Below are positions 1 to 8,104 of a stretch of 64,000 nt of DNA, piece by piece. The stretch's first letter is position 1; each line of letters starts with the position of its first letter. Position numbers and translations under genes: made by a program. Source of the stretch: WTJY01 sp045105475 (GTDB taxonomy: Bacteria > Chloroflexota > Anaerolineae > Promineifilales > Promineifilaceae); contig JBGCDP010000027.1 in NCBI GenBank assembly GCA_045105475.1, positions 8,760-72,759 on the forward strand, written 5' to 3'. A model generated the notes under the pieces. It had not been told where the DNA came from. It worked only from the letters and a program-made list of their open reading frames with translations, and made no database searches.

Positions 1-2
1 CG

Positions 3-680
3 TTTGACGAAACCCGTATTTGGAAAACACCAAAAGCGATGGACTTGGCTGAAATCAAACGGGTGCAAAATGCATTTAGAGATGCGGCCGTCCGTTCGCT
101 CGAAGCTGGCTATGAAATGGTCGAAATTCATGGGGCACATGGTTATCTGATGCATAGCTTTAGCTCGCCGTTGTCTAACACTCGCACCGACGAATATGGT
201 GGCGATTTGCGCGGCCGGAGCCGTATGCTGCGTGAAACGGTGGCGGCCGTGCGTGAAGTGTGGCCTGAAAACCTGCCGCTGGCTGTCCGTTTGTCTGCAT
301 CTGATTGGGTGCCGGAAGGCAACTCGGTTGGGGATAATGTTCAGATCTCTATCTGGCTAAAAGAGTTAGGCGTTGATGTGATCGACTGTTCGGCCGGAGG
401 TGCTTCACCTTTGTCGCGTACCGCCTTGTCAGGCATTGTGACTGACCAAATTGATTTGGCCGACCAGATTCGGGCAGAAGCGGATATCCCGACGATGGCC
501 GTTGGTGGCATTACTGAAGCAAGCCATGCTGAATCGATTATTGCAGAGGGTAAAGCGGATTTTGCCCTATTGGCGCGTGAGCTTCTGCGCGACCCCTATT
601 GGCCCTATCGGGCGGCGATGGAGTTAGGTGTCGATAAGCATGAGGTTTTTCCACCACAGAATTCTTTTTGGGTCGGGTAA
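3..680 (+). CDS. NADH:flavin oxidoreductase, old yellow enzyme family (5' truncated)
   Basis: This is the C-terminal part of an old-yellow-enzyme-like FMN oxidoreductase. Such enzymes use NAD(P)H to reduce activated C=C bonds in the cytoplasm. The frame is open from base 3, so the true start lies left of the window. The visible HGAHGYLMHSF and PLSNTRTDEYGG motifs match the YqjM/NamA-type barrel, where the HGAHGYL histidine belongs to the substrate site. The late AVGGIT and FALLARELLRDPYWP segments match the phosphate-binding end of the barrel. The substrate cannot be told from sequence. The family call is firm; assignment to the YqjM class is an inference. Confidence 0.9.
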   Translation, partial: FDETRIWKTPKAMDLAEIKRVQNAFRDAAVRSLEAGYEMVEIHGAHGYLMHSFSSPLSNTRTDEYGGDLRGRSRMLRETVAAVREVWPENLPLAVRLSASDWVPEGNSVGDNVQISIWLKELGVDVIDCSAGGASPLSRTALSGIVTDQIDLADQIRAEADIPTMAVGGITEASHAESIIAEGKADFALLARELLRDPYWPYRAAMELGVDKHEVFPPQNSFWVG

Positions 681-693
681 GTAACCTTTTTAG

Positions 694-718
694 ACCGCCA
701 TGCTAAGCGCATGGCGGT
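694..718 (+). terminator. Hairpin after the old yellow enzyme gene
   Basis: A perfect 10-bp inverted repeat (ACCGCCATGC / GCATGGCGGT) with a 5-nt loop lies 13 bases past the stop codon. It has no T-tract on the plus strand, so it may be a transcript-end hairpin rather than a classical rho-independent terminator. Confidence 0.5.
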
Positions 719-866
719 TGAATTCACCTAAACGTTACGCGGTAATATGTGGCCCATAGGTTTTACGACAGATTTCCGTAGGGATGTTTCATACTCAAAA
801 CAGCTATATTATCAAGGGACTTGAATCCAAAATACCAAGACCCAATAATGGGTGTTAGGAGATATT

Positions 867-2510
867 ATGAGTAAAACCAAATTATTGTTTGTTGGCTGGA
901 TATGTGCACTTTTAATCGGCTGTAGTTCCCCTGCCGATACACCGCCTACGGCAGCGGTTGCAACGGTAGCAGAGACTGTGCCGACTCCTCAATCTGACGG
1001 CGGGACCGACATTATTGCAGCAACGGAGCCATCGGCCGACAGTGATCGAGCACATACGGCGATCGACAGTGATCCAGTACCTACAGCCACAGCTGTTACG
1101 TTGAACACGGTTGTTCCGGCCGCGACACCAACGGCTGAAGCTACGCAGCTACCAGTTGAGGTTGATGTCCCAGTTTTGGAAAACATAAGGTTTATTAACA
1201 GCCAAACGGGGCTAACAGGTGTTGAGTTTGAAGTGCCAAATGAAATCCGCATCTGGTTTGACTATGCTAACGTTCTAGACGATTCTATTTTTAAACGAGA
1301 TTGGTATTTTAATGACGCTCTACTTATTTCAAGAGAAGAAGCATGGGATGGTGAGCAATATGGGCCGAAAGGTGAGCGTGCTGATGTTTCGATATTTGAT
1401 TTAGAGTCAGGCTTAGCACCGGGTCAATATCGGGTTGAGTTGTTTTTGGATGGCGTTCAACAGACCACTAAAACCTTTTCAATTGTGCCGGTGAACACGG
1501 CTCCAGGGTTGCCAGAAGACCAGAGGTTCACCAATTTGGTTTTTGAGGGTGTAAGCACTTTTACAATAGCTAGTGCAAGACAGTTTGAGCAACCAAATGA
1601 AGTTTTTGCCATATGGCTGTACCGGGGAATGTTAGACGGGACGCTGGTACGCAGAGATTGGTATTTTAACGACGAGCTGTTTATTTCTAAAGAGGAAAAT
1701 TGGGATATTGATATTTATGGTGAAGGGGGTTTTCGAACCGATGTATCAATCTATGATTATGAAGTTGGCTTGAGAGAAGGTGACTATAGATTAGAGTTGT
1801 TTATTGATGGAGAACTAAAAGCGAACGAAGCATTTACTGTTGTGCCCCCTTATACCTTGACTTCTTTGACTGAACCGGTCAGTGGTAAACGGGCCAGCTC
1901 TGAAGGATTTAACACTGTTGTGGTGAACAACCCTGATGGGAGCCAAGATCAGGTTGCACTTGGCGGCCGAATTCAGTCAGTTGATTGGTTCCCGGGTGGA
2001 GATAAAATGATTATCTCTACTAAAAAAGTGGTCGATCCTGATTCCGATCTTTTGGCTTTTGCACATGCATATGAGCTTTGGCTGTGGGATCTAAAAGGTA
2101 AAAGCGTTATCAATATCGGCACAGTTGCAGACAATTTTCAATTGCCCGTGGTATCCCCTGATGGGAACACGATCGCGGTTTTAGCCGGGTCCGGCTACGG
2201 TGACGCTTGTGTTATCGATTTACGCCTGACTTTCTTGAAAATGGATGGTTTAAGCGTAACCGAAAAGATTTCAACTGAGCAGTTGGCAATTGGTTCTGGC
2301 AGCATCGATTCTGCTACAGCTTGGACCATACATGAAGATGAAGGGTATCGTGAGCATCAAATCGAAACTTTGTCTGATGAGATTATTAGCTCTGGTAGTT
2401 GGATTGACAGCAATCGTTTTAGCACAACATTTGGTTTTACCGATTGCTCTGACAATTATGGGAATTATGAGGTAAATTTGAGTGAGTTAACGGCCAAGAA
2501 AGTTGAATAA
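867..2510 (+). CDS. Lipoprotein with two tandem ~105-residue repeats and a C-terminal propeller-like region
   Basis: I do not recognise a named family. The start at 867 has a GGAG site five bases upstream; a GTG at 852 is possible but lacks one. The N-terminus is a lipoprotein signal (lipobox LLIGC), followed by a long Thr/Pro/Ala-rich linker. Two homologous modules follow, each containing RDWYFND, then (L/F)IS(R/K)EE.WD, then R.DVSI.D, then Y(R)(V/L)EL(F)(L/I)DG. The last ~200 residues, with WFPGGDKMIIST and PVVSPDGNTIAVL, resemble WD40/TolB-like repeats. It is probably an exported, membrane-anchored surface protein. Ligand and function are unknown. Confidence 0.8.
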   Translation: MSKTKLLFVGWICALLIGCSSPADTPPTAAVATVAETVPTPQSDGGTDIIAATEPSADSDRAHTAIDSDPVPTATAVTLNTVVPAATPTAEATQLPVEVDVPVLENIRFINSQTGLTGVEFEVPNEIRIWFDYANVLDDSIFKRDWYFNDALLISREEAWDGEQYGPKGERADVSIFDLESGLAPGQYRVELFLDGVQQTTKTFSIVPVNTAPGLPEDQRFTNLVFEGVSTFTIASARQFEQPNEVFAIWLYRGMLDGTLVRRDWYFNDELFISKEENWDIDIYGEGGFRTDVSIYDYEVGLREGDYRLELFIDGELKANEAFTVVPPYTLTSLTEPVSGKRASSEGFNTVVVNNPDGSQDQVALGGRIQSVDWFPGGDKMIISTKKVVDPDSDLLAFAHAYELWLWDLKGKSVINIGTVADNFQLPVVSPDGNTIAVLAGSGYGDACVIDLRLTFLKMDGLSVTEKISTEQLAIGSGSIDSATAWTIHEDEGYREHQIETLSDEIISSGSWIDSNRFSTTFGFTDCSDNYGNYEVNLSELTAKKVE

Positions 2511-2537
2511 GGTTGCTAACTCTTTAAATTTAAATCT

Positions 2538-3830
2538 ATGTCATTTTTTTCTTCGCTTTTTAATTCGAACAATCGGCCGCTGCACATGGGGAAATACCCG
2601 ATGGAGGCGATTAAACGCGTCGATAAAACGACCACACTAATCACCGATGAGGTGCCACGTACGCCGAAACGGGCAAACTTTTTTATTCGGCTGGCATTTG
2701 GTGACATGGGCAAAAGACCTGCGGCCGAAATCAAGCGTTTTGTCGGCAAATATCCGCTAAACCGAGCGATGGGAAAAGTCATGCGAGAACATGTCCCGCT
2801 CGGCCGAGGTGAGCCTAATGAGGATGTTTCCCCGTTGCCAGATGACCAGACTGAGCGTGCCAATCATCTAAAATCCCTCTGCTACTTTATGGATGCAGAC
2901 ATCGTTGGCATTTGCGAGGTTCCAGACTATGCATGGTATTCGCACGATGTTGACGGGAATGAAATACCCGCCCGTCATAAATACGCCATCGTTATGCTAA
3001 TTGATCAAGGGTACGAAACGATGGCGGGGTCAAGCGGGGACGATTGGATCAGCGCTTCACAGAGTTATCGAGCCTATGTCAATGGCTCACAAACGGCAAC
3101 CGTTGTTACCAATTATCTGCTTGAATTAGGGTACGAGGCCCAAGCGCATACCAATGCTGATAGCGATGTCTTGCATAATCCTTTGGTGATGCTGGCTGGA
3201 TTAGGGGAGCTAAGCCGGATCGGTGAGGTGGTTCTCAATCCATTCTTGGGGCCACGGTTTAAAACGTCGATTGTTACGACTAACTTGGAGATGGCGGTCG
3301 ACAAACCGATCGATTTCAATCTGCAAGAGTTTTGTGATTCCTGTAAAAAATGTGCACGTGAATGCCCATCTCAAGCGATTTCTTATGGGGATAAGGTGAT
3401 GTTCAACGGGTATGAGATGTGGAAGCCTGATGTTGAGGCGTGTACGAAATACCGGGTGATGAACCCGGCTGGGTCTGGCTGCGGCCGCTGTATGAAAGTG
3501 TGCCATTTCAACAAAAAGGGGCTTCTGCAACATCGATTGGCATTATGGATGGCGATCAACTGGTCATTTACCCATAAATTCTTGATTTGGCTCGATGATG
3601 CATTGGGATACGGAGAACGGGCTCCTATCTGGAAATGGTGGCAAGACCTAGAAGATGTGGATGGTAAGTTTGTGCGGCCGAAGAAGACCAATGAGCGAGA
3701 TTTACGGCCGGAGAAACAAGCACCAGATCGCCAGAAGAATGTGACATTTTATGGTCTTGACACCTTGCCCCCATTGGGATCGAAAGAGCCACATCCGCTT
3801 AAAAAGCCACGCAAGAAAAAGAAAGATTAA
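2538..3830 (+). CDS. Reductive-dehalogenase-like cobalamin/Fe-S protein, cytoplasmic type
   Basis: This 430-residue protein resembles the catalytic domain of reductive dehalogenases, which use cobalamin and two [4Fe-4S] clusters to remove halogen. The first cluster motif is C266-x2-C269-x2-C272-x3-CP (C276). The second is C302 followed by C315-x2-C318-x3-C322, with the typical enlarged spacing. There is no Tat (RR) signal and no RdhB anchor gene beside it, unlike respiratory enzymes. That fits the soluble, non-respiratory class or a relative of unknown substrate. The C-terminus is Lys-rich. Its stop overlaps the cutC start (TAATG), so the two are co-transcribed. Epoxyqueuosine reductase QueG is the main alternative but is shorter and spaced differently. 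Confidence 0.75.
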   Translation: MSFFSSLFNSNNRPLHMGKYPMEAIKRVDKTTTLITDEVPRTPKRANFFIRLAFGDMGKRPAAEIKRFVGKYPLNRAMGKVMREHVPLGRGEPNEDVSPLPDDQTERANHLKSLCYFMDADIVGICEVPDYAWYSHDVDGNEIPARHKYAIVMLIDQGYETMAGSSGDDWISASQSYRAYVNGSQTATVVTNYLLELGYEAQAHTNADSDVLHNPLVMLAGLGELSRIGEVVLNPFLGPRFKTSIVTTNLEMAVDKPIDFNLQEFCDSCKKCARECPSQAISYGDKVMFNGYEMWKPDVEACTKYRVMNPAGSGCGRCMKVCHFNKKGLLQHRLALWMAINWSFTHKFLIWLDDALGYGERAPIWKWWQDLEDVDGKFVRPKKTNERDLRPEKQAPDRQKNVTFYGLDTLPPLGSKEPHPLKKPRKKKKD

Positions 3831-4585
3831 TGCCGATAAAAGTTGAAATCTGCTTAGATGGGGCCGATTCAGCCGTGGCGGCCCAAGAAGGGGGCGCCGA
3901 CCGTGTCGAACTGTGTGACAACCTGATCCAAGGGGGCACAACCCCGTCTCTTGGATTGGTTGAGCTGGTGCGCCAGAAAATCGATATCGACATGATGGTG
4001 ATGATCCGGCCGCGTGGCGGTGATTTTCTCTACAGTGACTTTGAGTTTGCGGTGATGCATCAAAACATCAAAAGATTACATGGCTTAGGGGTAGATGGGG
4101 TTGTGTTTGGCTTGCTTAATTCTGATGGAACAGTTGATCGTGACCGGACGGCCGAGCTTATTGACCTAGCCCGGCCGATGCAAGTGACATTTCATCGCGC
4201 ATTTGATATGAGCCGTGACCCGTTTGAAGCGTTGGATACGTTGCTAGAGCTAGGTGTTGAACGTATTTTGACATCAGGCCAGGCAGTCAGCGCGTTAGCC
4301 GGTATCGAGCTAATTCAAGAATTACAGAAGCGGGCGGGGGACAGATTAACCATCATGCCTGCTGTGGGCGTCAACGCTCAAACGGGGCCGATTTTAGTGC
4401 AGGATGGGGGTGTGCGAGAACTGCATGTTGGCTCGGCCGTCAAGCGGCGTATCCCGACCGGCATGGTCTATCAAAATCACCTGGTTTCAATGGGTGGAGA
4501 TGGGGAGCAATCAGAGTTTGATCGGTTGGAAACATCGGCAGACTTGGTTCGTGATTTTGTAACCGCAGTCGGCCGTGCTGTTTGA
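3830..4585 (+). CDS. cutC: CutC family protein
   Basis: CutC is a TIM-barrel protein historically linked to copper tolerance; its biochemical role is not settled. This 251-residue protein has the family hallmarks: KVEICLD at the N-terminus, GADRVELCDNL, MIRPRGGDF, TFHRAFD and RILTSGQ. The length is normal. Its ATG overlaps the stop of the dehalogenase-like gene by one base, so translation is probably coupled. No metal-response element is visible. The gene ends 11 bases from the convergent cysteine-synthase-like gene, with no clear terminator between them. Confidence 0.93.
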   Translation: MPIKVEICLDGADSAVAAQEGGADRVELCDNLIQGGTTPSLGLVELVRQKIDIDMMVMIRPRGGDFLYSDFEFAVMHQNIKRLHGLGVDGVVFGLLNSDGTVDRDRTAELIDLARPMQVTFHRAFDMSRDPFEALDTLLELGVERILTSGQAVSALAGIELIQELQKRAGDRLTIMPAVGVNAQTGPILVQDGGVRELHVGSAVKRRIPTGMVYQNHLVSMGGDGEQSEFDRLETSADLVRDFVTAVGRAV

Positions 4586-4596
4586 TGTTGGTAACG

Positions 4597-5550
4597 CTAA
4601 ATTGAATACAGGTCGCCAGCTAAATATTTTAAGCCAAAGTCACACGCTACCGTCGCTACCGTTTTACCCGGACCTAACTCTCGAGCCAATTGCAACGCAC
4701 CCACCACATTTAACCCGGTTGATGTTCCGCCAAAGATTCCTTCTTCCGTCGCTAAACGGCGGGCCATCGCCCGACCTTCTTGCTCATCGATTCCCCGAGC
4801 GTCATTAAACTGGCTTTTGTCGACGAGTGGAGGGACAAAACCGATACCTGTTCCATCAACTGTATGAGGACCGTTGTACCCTTTGGAGATAGCTGGGGAT
4901 GTGGCGGGCTCAAGAGCCACAATCATGGTGTCTGGGTTTGCCAGCCGCAATTCGGCCGAGACTCCCATAATCATTCCCCCAGTACCGACCATGCCACAAA
5001 AAGCATCAAGCGGTTGGTCCAGTTGTGCCAGCAACTCCCGGCCGATCCCACGATAGCCTATCAATGAGTCTCCATTGTTGAGCTGGTTGGTCCAATACCC
5101 GTTGGTTGCTTTGGTCAGCTCTTCCGCCTTGGCAAACATGCGATCAAATAGGTCAGGGGTAATTTTCCCACCATCGCTTGGCTCAACATGCAAATCAGCA
5201 CCAAATGCGACCATCGTTTGTAGCTTCTCATTTGCATACGCATCAGATGAAACAACTTTAAACGGATACCCTTTAACCGCGCAAACAAACGCTAGCGACG
5301 ATCCAGTACTGCCGCCGGTCCATTCAACCACTGTCATTCCTGGCTTGAGGTCACCTCGTTTTTCAGCTTCTTCGATCATGGATAACGCCATCCGGTCTTT
5401 GTATGAACCGGTTGGGTTGAAATATTCTAATTTCACGACGATGTCAGCAGAGCCTTCTGGGACAATGTTTTGTAAGCGCACAACGGGCGTCTTACCGATA
5501 ACTTCAAGTGTGGAATTGGCAGTATGTGGGCTATTTTTGAGGATGGGCAT
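4597..5550 (-). CDS. Cysteine synthase/CBS family PLP enzyme
   Basis: This is a fold-type II PLP enzyme of the O-acetylserine sulfhydrylase / cystathionine beta-synthase group. Lys51 in NPTGSYKDRM is the expected Schiff-base lysine, and GGSTGSS (about residues 79-85) is the substrate or phosphate loop. VGTGGMIMG and GGTSTGLNV complete the cofactor pocket. At 317 residues it lacks the CBS regulatory domain. The lysine motif reads TGSYKDR rather than the PGGSVKDR of classical CysK, so the substrate could differ from O-acetylserine. It is divergent from pstS and no serine acetyltransferase gene is nearby. Confidence 0.88.
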   Translation of the reverse strand: MPILKNSPHTANSTLEVIGKTPVVRLQNIVPEGSADIVVKLEYFNPTGSYKDRMALSMIEEAEKRGDLKPGMTVVEWTGGSTGSSLAFVCAVKGYPFKVVSSDAYANEKLQTMVAFGADLHVEPSDGGKITPDLFDRMFAKAEELTKATNGYWTNQLNNGDSLIGYRGIGRELLAQLDQPLDAFCGMVGTGGMIMGVSAELRLANPDTMIVALEPATSPAISKGYNGPHTVDGTGIGFVPPLVDKSQFNDARGIDEQEGRAMARRLATEEGIFGGTSTGLNVVGALQLARELGPGKTVATVACDFGLKYLAGDLYSI

Positions 5551-5881
5551 ATTAATTTTCCTTGGTAAGCAGGTGGATGAATTGATAGGTTTAACTTGTC
5601 TAAAAACTGTCTTGACTCTTTTTAGTTTAGCTGTCTCAAGGATAGTGATCGACCCGATTCTTGCTCAACTTAAAACAGCTGAAACGCCTGTTTTAGGCCG
5701 ATGTTGTATGACGCCCGATCTGAGTAAAACATGTCATTTAACAATCTGTTAACAAAACCTTATCGGGCCGTTAAACAGCTACAGAAAGATCGTTAATTCT
5801 TAAAGCCTACTATCTAAATCGTTCACGTTTGTACTATGAAAACGTGTCCTCAATATTTTGAAAAAAAGATTTGGAGAAAGA
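5551..5881. other. Divergent intergenic region, cysteine-synthase-like gene / pstS
   Basis: This 331-base spacer carries no supported gene. It must hold the promoters of the minus-strand PLP enzyme and of pstS. Two inverted repeats with equal 9-nt spacers are visible: TAAAACAG (5671-5678) with CTGTTTTA (5688-5695), and CACGTTT (5824-5830) with AAACGTG (5840-5846). A TTAACA direct repeat (listed separately) lies between them. Confidence 0.6.
5727..5765 (+). promoter_or_regulatory. Candidate PhoP-type box upstream of pstS
   Basis: Two exact TTAACA hexamers at 5738-5743 and 5749-5754 are separated by 5 bases, giving 11-base periodicity. Weaker copies lie one period upstream (AAACAT, 5727-5732) and one period downstream (TTATCG, 5760-5765). 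The Bacillus PhoP box is a series of TTAACA-like repeats with ~5-base spacing upstream of pst genes. The site lies about 120-155 bases before the pstS start. Sequence and position are seen directly; regulation by a PhoP homologue is inferred. Confidence 0.45.
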
Positions 5882-7876
5882 ATGACTAATCGGAAAACTA
5901 TCTATCTAGCGATTTTGTTAATTGGCAGCTTTGCCCTTGTTGCTTGTGGGGCACAAGAAATTGAACCGGAGGCTGAACCGACACGGGAAGTAAACATTTT
6001 ACTCGACCCGGTTGAGGAAGAAGCCACAAAGGAAGTTGTTGAAGTCGAAACTAAAGATGAATCATCTGAAATCATGGCAGATGGAACTATGCTTGAAGAG
6101 GTCGATCCACTCACAGTCTCAGGCGACATTGTGATCGCTGGCTCTTCAACGGTATTTCCACTGGCTGAACGGATGATTGAAGTTTTCGAGAATGAAGGAT
6201 TCGGCGACTTGGTCACCTATGACAGCATCGGTTCAGGGGGCGGATTTGAACGGTTCTGTGAAGCGGGTGAATCTGACATCGCTGGTGCAAGCCGTGACAT
6301 CAAAGAAGGTGAGATTGAATCGTGTGCCGCCATCGGCCGGGAACCAATCGAGTTCCGTATCGGGACAGATGCCCTTGCGGTTGTCGTTTCAGCTGAAAAT
6401 GACTTTTTGGTAGGGGCAACGATGGAAGAGCTGGGAATGATCTTTTCAACGGCCGAAACTTGGGCCGATGTGAACCCTGACTACCCGGCTGAACCGATTC
6501 TGCGCTACATCCCAGGCACCGACTCCGGCACCTTCGACTTCTTTGTTGAAGAGGTGTTTGACGAAGATACCGCACCGATTTTGGCCGCAAACAACACAGA
6601 GTTATCAGAAGATGACAATGTGCTTGTGACCGGAGTTGTTGACTCTCCCTACGCTATCGCATTCTTTGGATACGCTTATTACCAAGAAAATGCCGACGTG
6701 GTTAACATTCTGTCAATTGATGGTGTGGAAGCGAATCAAGAAAATGTAGACGCAGCCGCTTATCCGCTAGCCCGGCCGCTGATCGTTTATTCAGACGCAG
6801 GGATCATGGCTGAGAAACCACAAGTGGGGCAGTTCTTGAGCTTTTTGATGCAAAATGTAAATGAAGAGATTGTTGAGGTTGGATATTTTCCAGCAAATGA
6901 CGAAGTTCTGGGAAAAGCAAAATCTGACTTAGCAAAAGCGATCAATGGTGAGACCGTCATGGGGTCCGATACTGACAGCGAAGAATCAATGGCAGAAGAG
7001 CATACCCAGGGGATGCTTGAAGAAGTTGATCCATTGACTGTTTCTGGCGACATTGTAATCGCTGGCTCATCTACCGTCTTTCCACTGGCAGAGCGGATGA
7101 TTGAAGTTTTCGAGAATGAAGGATTCGGCGACTTGGTCACCTATGACAGCATCGGCTCAGGTGGTGGATTTGAACGGTTCTGTGAAGCGGGTGAGTCTGA
7201 TATCGCTGGTGCAAGCCGTGACATCAAAGAGGGTGAGATTGAAGCATGTGCCGCCATCGGCCGGGAACCAATCGAGTTCCGTATCGGTACCGATGCCTTG
7301 GCCGTTGTGGTCTCAGCTGAAAATGACTTTTTGGTCGGGGCAACGATGGAAGAATTGGCCCTGATTTTTTCAACCGCTGAAACTTGGGCCGATGTGAATC
7401 CTGATTATCCGGCTGAACCGATCCTGCGCTATATTCCAGGAACTGACTCAGGTACCTTCGATTTCTTTGTTGAGGAAGTTTTTGACGAAGATACCGCACC
7501 GATCTTGGCGGCCAATAACACAGAGTTATCAGAAGATGACAACGTACTGGTCACGGGTGTTGTTGATTCTCCCTACGCTATTGCATTCTTTGGATACGCT
7601 TACTATCAAGAAAATGCAGACGTGGTAAATATTTTGGCAATCGATGGGGTAGAAGCGAATCAAGAAAATGTAGACGCAGCTGCGTATCCACTAGCCCGGC
7701 CGCTGATCGTTTATTCAGACGCTGGCATCATTGCTGAGAAACCACAGGTTGGTCAGTTCTTGAGCTTCTTGATGCAAAATGTAAACGAGGAAATCATCGA
7801 AGTTGGGTACTTCCCAGCTAATGATGAGGTTCTTAATGAAGCGAAATCGACTTTGGCCGCAGCAATAGGACAATAA
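5882..7876 (+). CDS. pstS: Tandem-duplicated phosphate-binding lipoprotein PstS
   Basis: This protein binds phosphate outside the membrane and delivers it to PstCAB. The ATG at 5882 has GGAG five bases upstream; a TTG at 5858 is disfavoured. The lipobox FALVAC places the lipid-anchored cysteine at residue 22. An acidic linker is followed by two nearly identical PstS domains, residues 70-377 and 378-664, with an exact 924-base period (repeats begin at 6089 and 7013). Each copy has GSSTVFPL, SIGSGGGFERF, AGASRDI and PGTDSGTFDFF, the phosphate-contact segments of the family. Single-domain PstS is normally 300-370 residues, so this is a double protein. The copies differ at only a few residues but at many synonymous sites. 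Confidence 0.93.
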   Translation: MTNRKTIYLAILLIGSFALVACGAQEIEPEAEPTREVNILLDPVEEEATKEVVEVETKDESSEIMADGTMLEEVDPLTVSGDIVIAGSSTVFPLAERMIEVFENEGFGDLVTYDSIGSGGGFERFCEAGESDIAGASRDIKEGEIESCAAIGREPIEFRIGTDALAVVVSAENDFLVGATMEELGMIFSTAETWADVNPDYPAEPILRYIPGTDSGTFDFFVEEVFDEDTAPILAANNTELSEDDNVLVTGVVDSPYAIAFFGYAYYQENADVVNILSIDGVEANQENVDAAAYPLARPLIVYSDAGIMAEKPQVGQFLSFLMQNVNEEIVEVGYFPANDEVLGKAKSDLAKAINGETVMGSDTDSEESMAEEHTQGMLEEVDPLTVSGDIVIAGSSTVFPLAERMIEVFENEGFGDLVTYDSIGSGGGFERFCEAGESDIAGASRDIKEGEIEACAAIGREPIEFRIGTDALAVVVSAENDFLVGATMEELALIFSTAETWADVNPDYPAEPILRYIPGTDSGTFDFFVEEVFDEDTAPILAANNTELSEDDNVLVTGVVDSPYAIAFFGYAYYQENADVVNILAIDGVEANQENVDAAAYPLARPLIVYSDAGIIAEKPQVGQFLSFLMQNVNEEIIEVGYFPANDEVLNEAKSTLAAAIGQ

Positions 7877-7880
7877 TTTC

Positions 7881-7920
7881 AAAAGCCCTTGAGGGTTTCT
7901 GAAACCCTCAAGGGCTTTTT
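7881..7920 (+). terminator. Rho-independent terminator after pstS
   Basis: A near-perfect long stem (AAAAGCCCTTGAGGGTTTC paired with its complement) with a short loop ends in TTTTT, starting 5 bases after the pstS stop. Placed between pstS and pstC, it would make the binding protein more abundant than the permease mRNA, a common arrangement in ABC operons. The 184 bases from here to pstC hold no other feature I can support. Confidence 0.88.
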
Positions 7921-8104
7921 CTGGGCGTTGATTCTATTTGAAAGAAGTTTCGAAAAAAATTTTTCTTGATGGAAAACTGGGTAAAATAATGGGCCGGAAG
8001 CACCAAACCCGAAATTTTCAAATCTTATCAATCGCCATAACTCATCCTGCCTTTACACATGCAAACAGTTGCTCAAGAGAGGGTCAGAGCTTGATGGAGA
8101 AAAT

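Noticed and set aside
2538..3830. Epoxyqueuosine reductase QueG
   Set aside because: The protein is longer, the second cluster has a 12-residue gap after its first cysteine, and the N-terminal region differs from QueG.
6089..7876. Tandem PstS repeat as an assembly duplication
   Set aside because: The two copies differ at many synonymous positions, which an artefactual duplication would not show.
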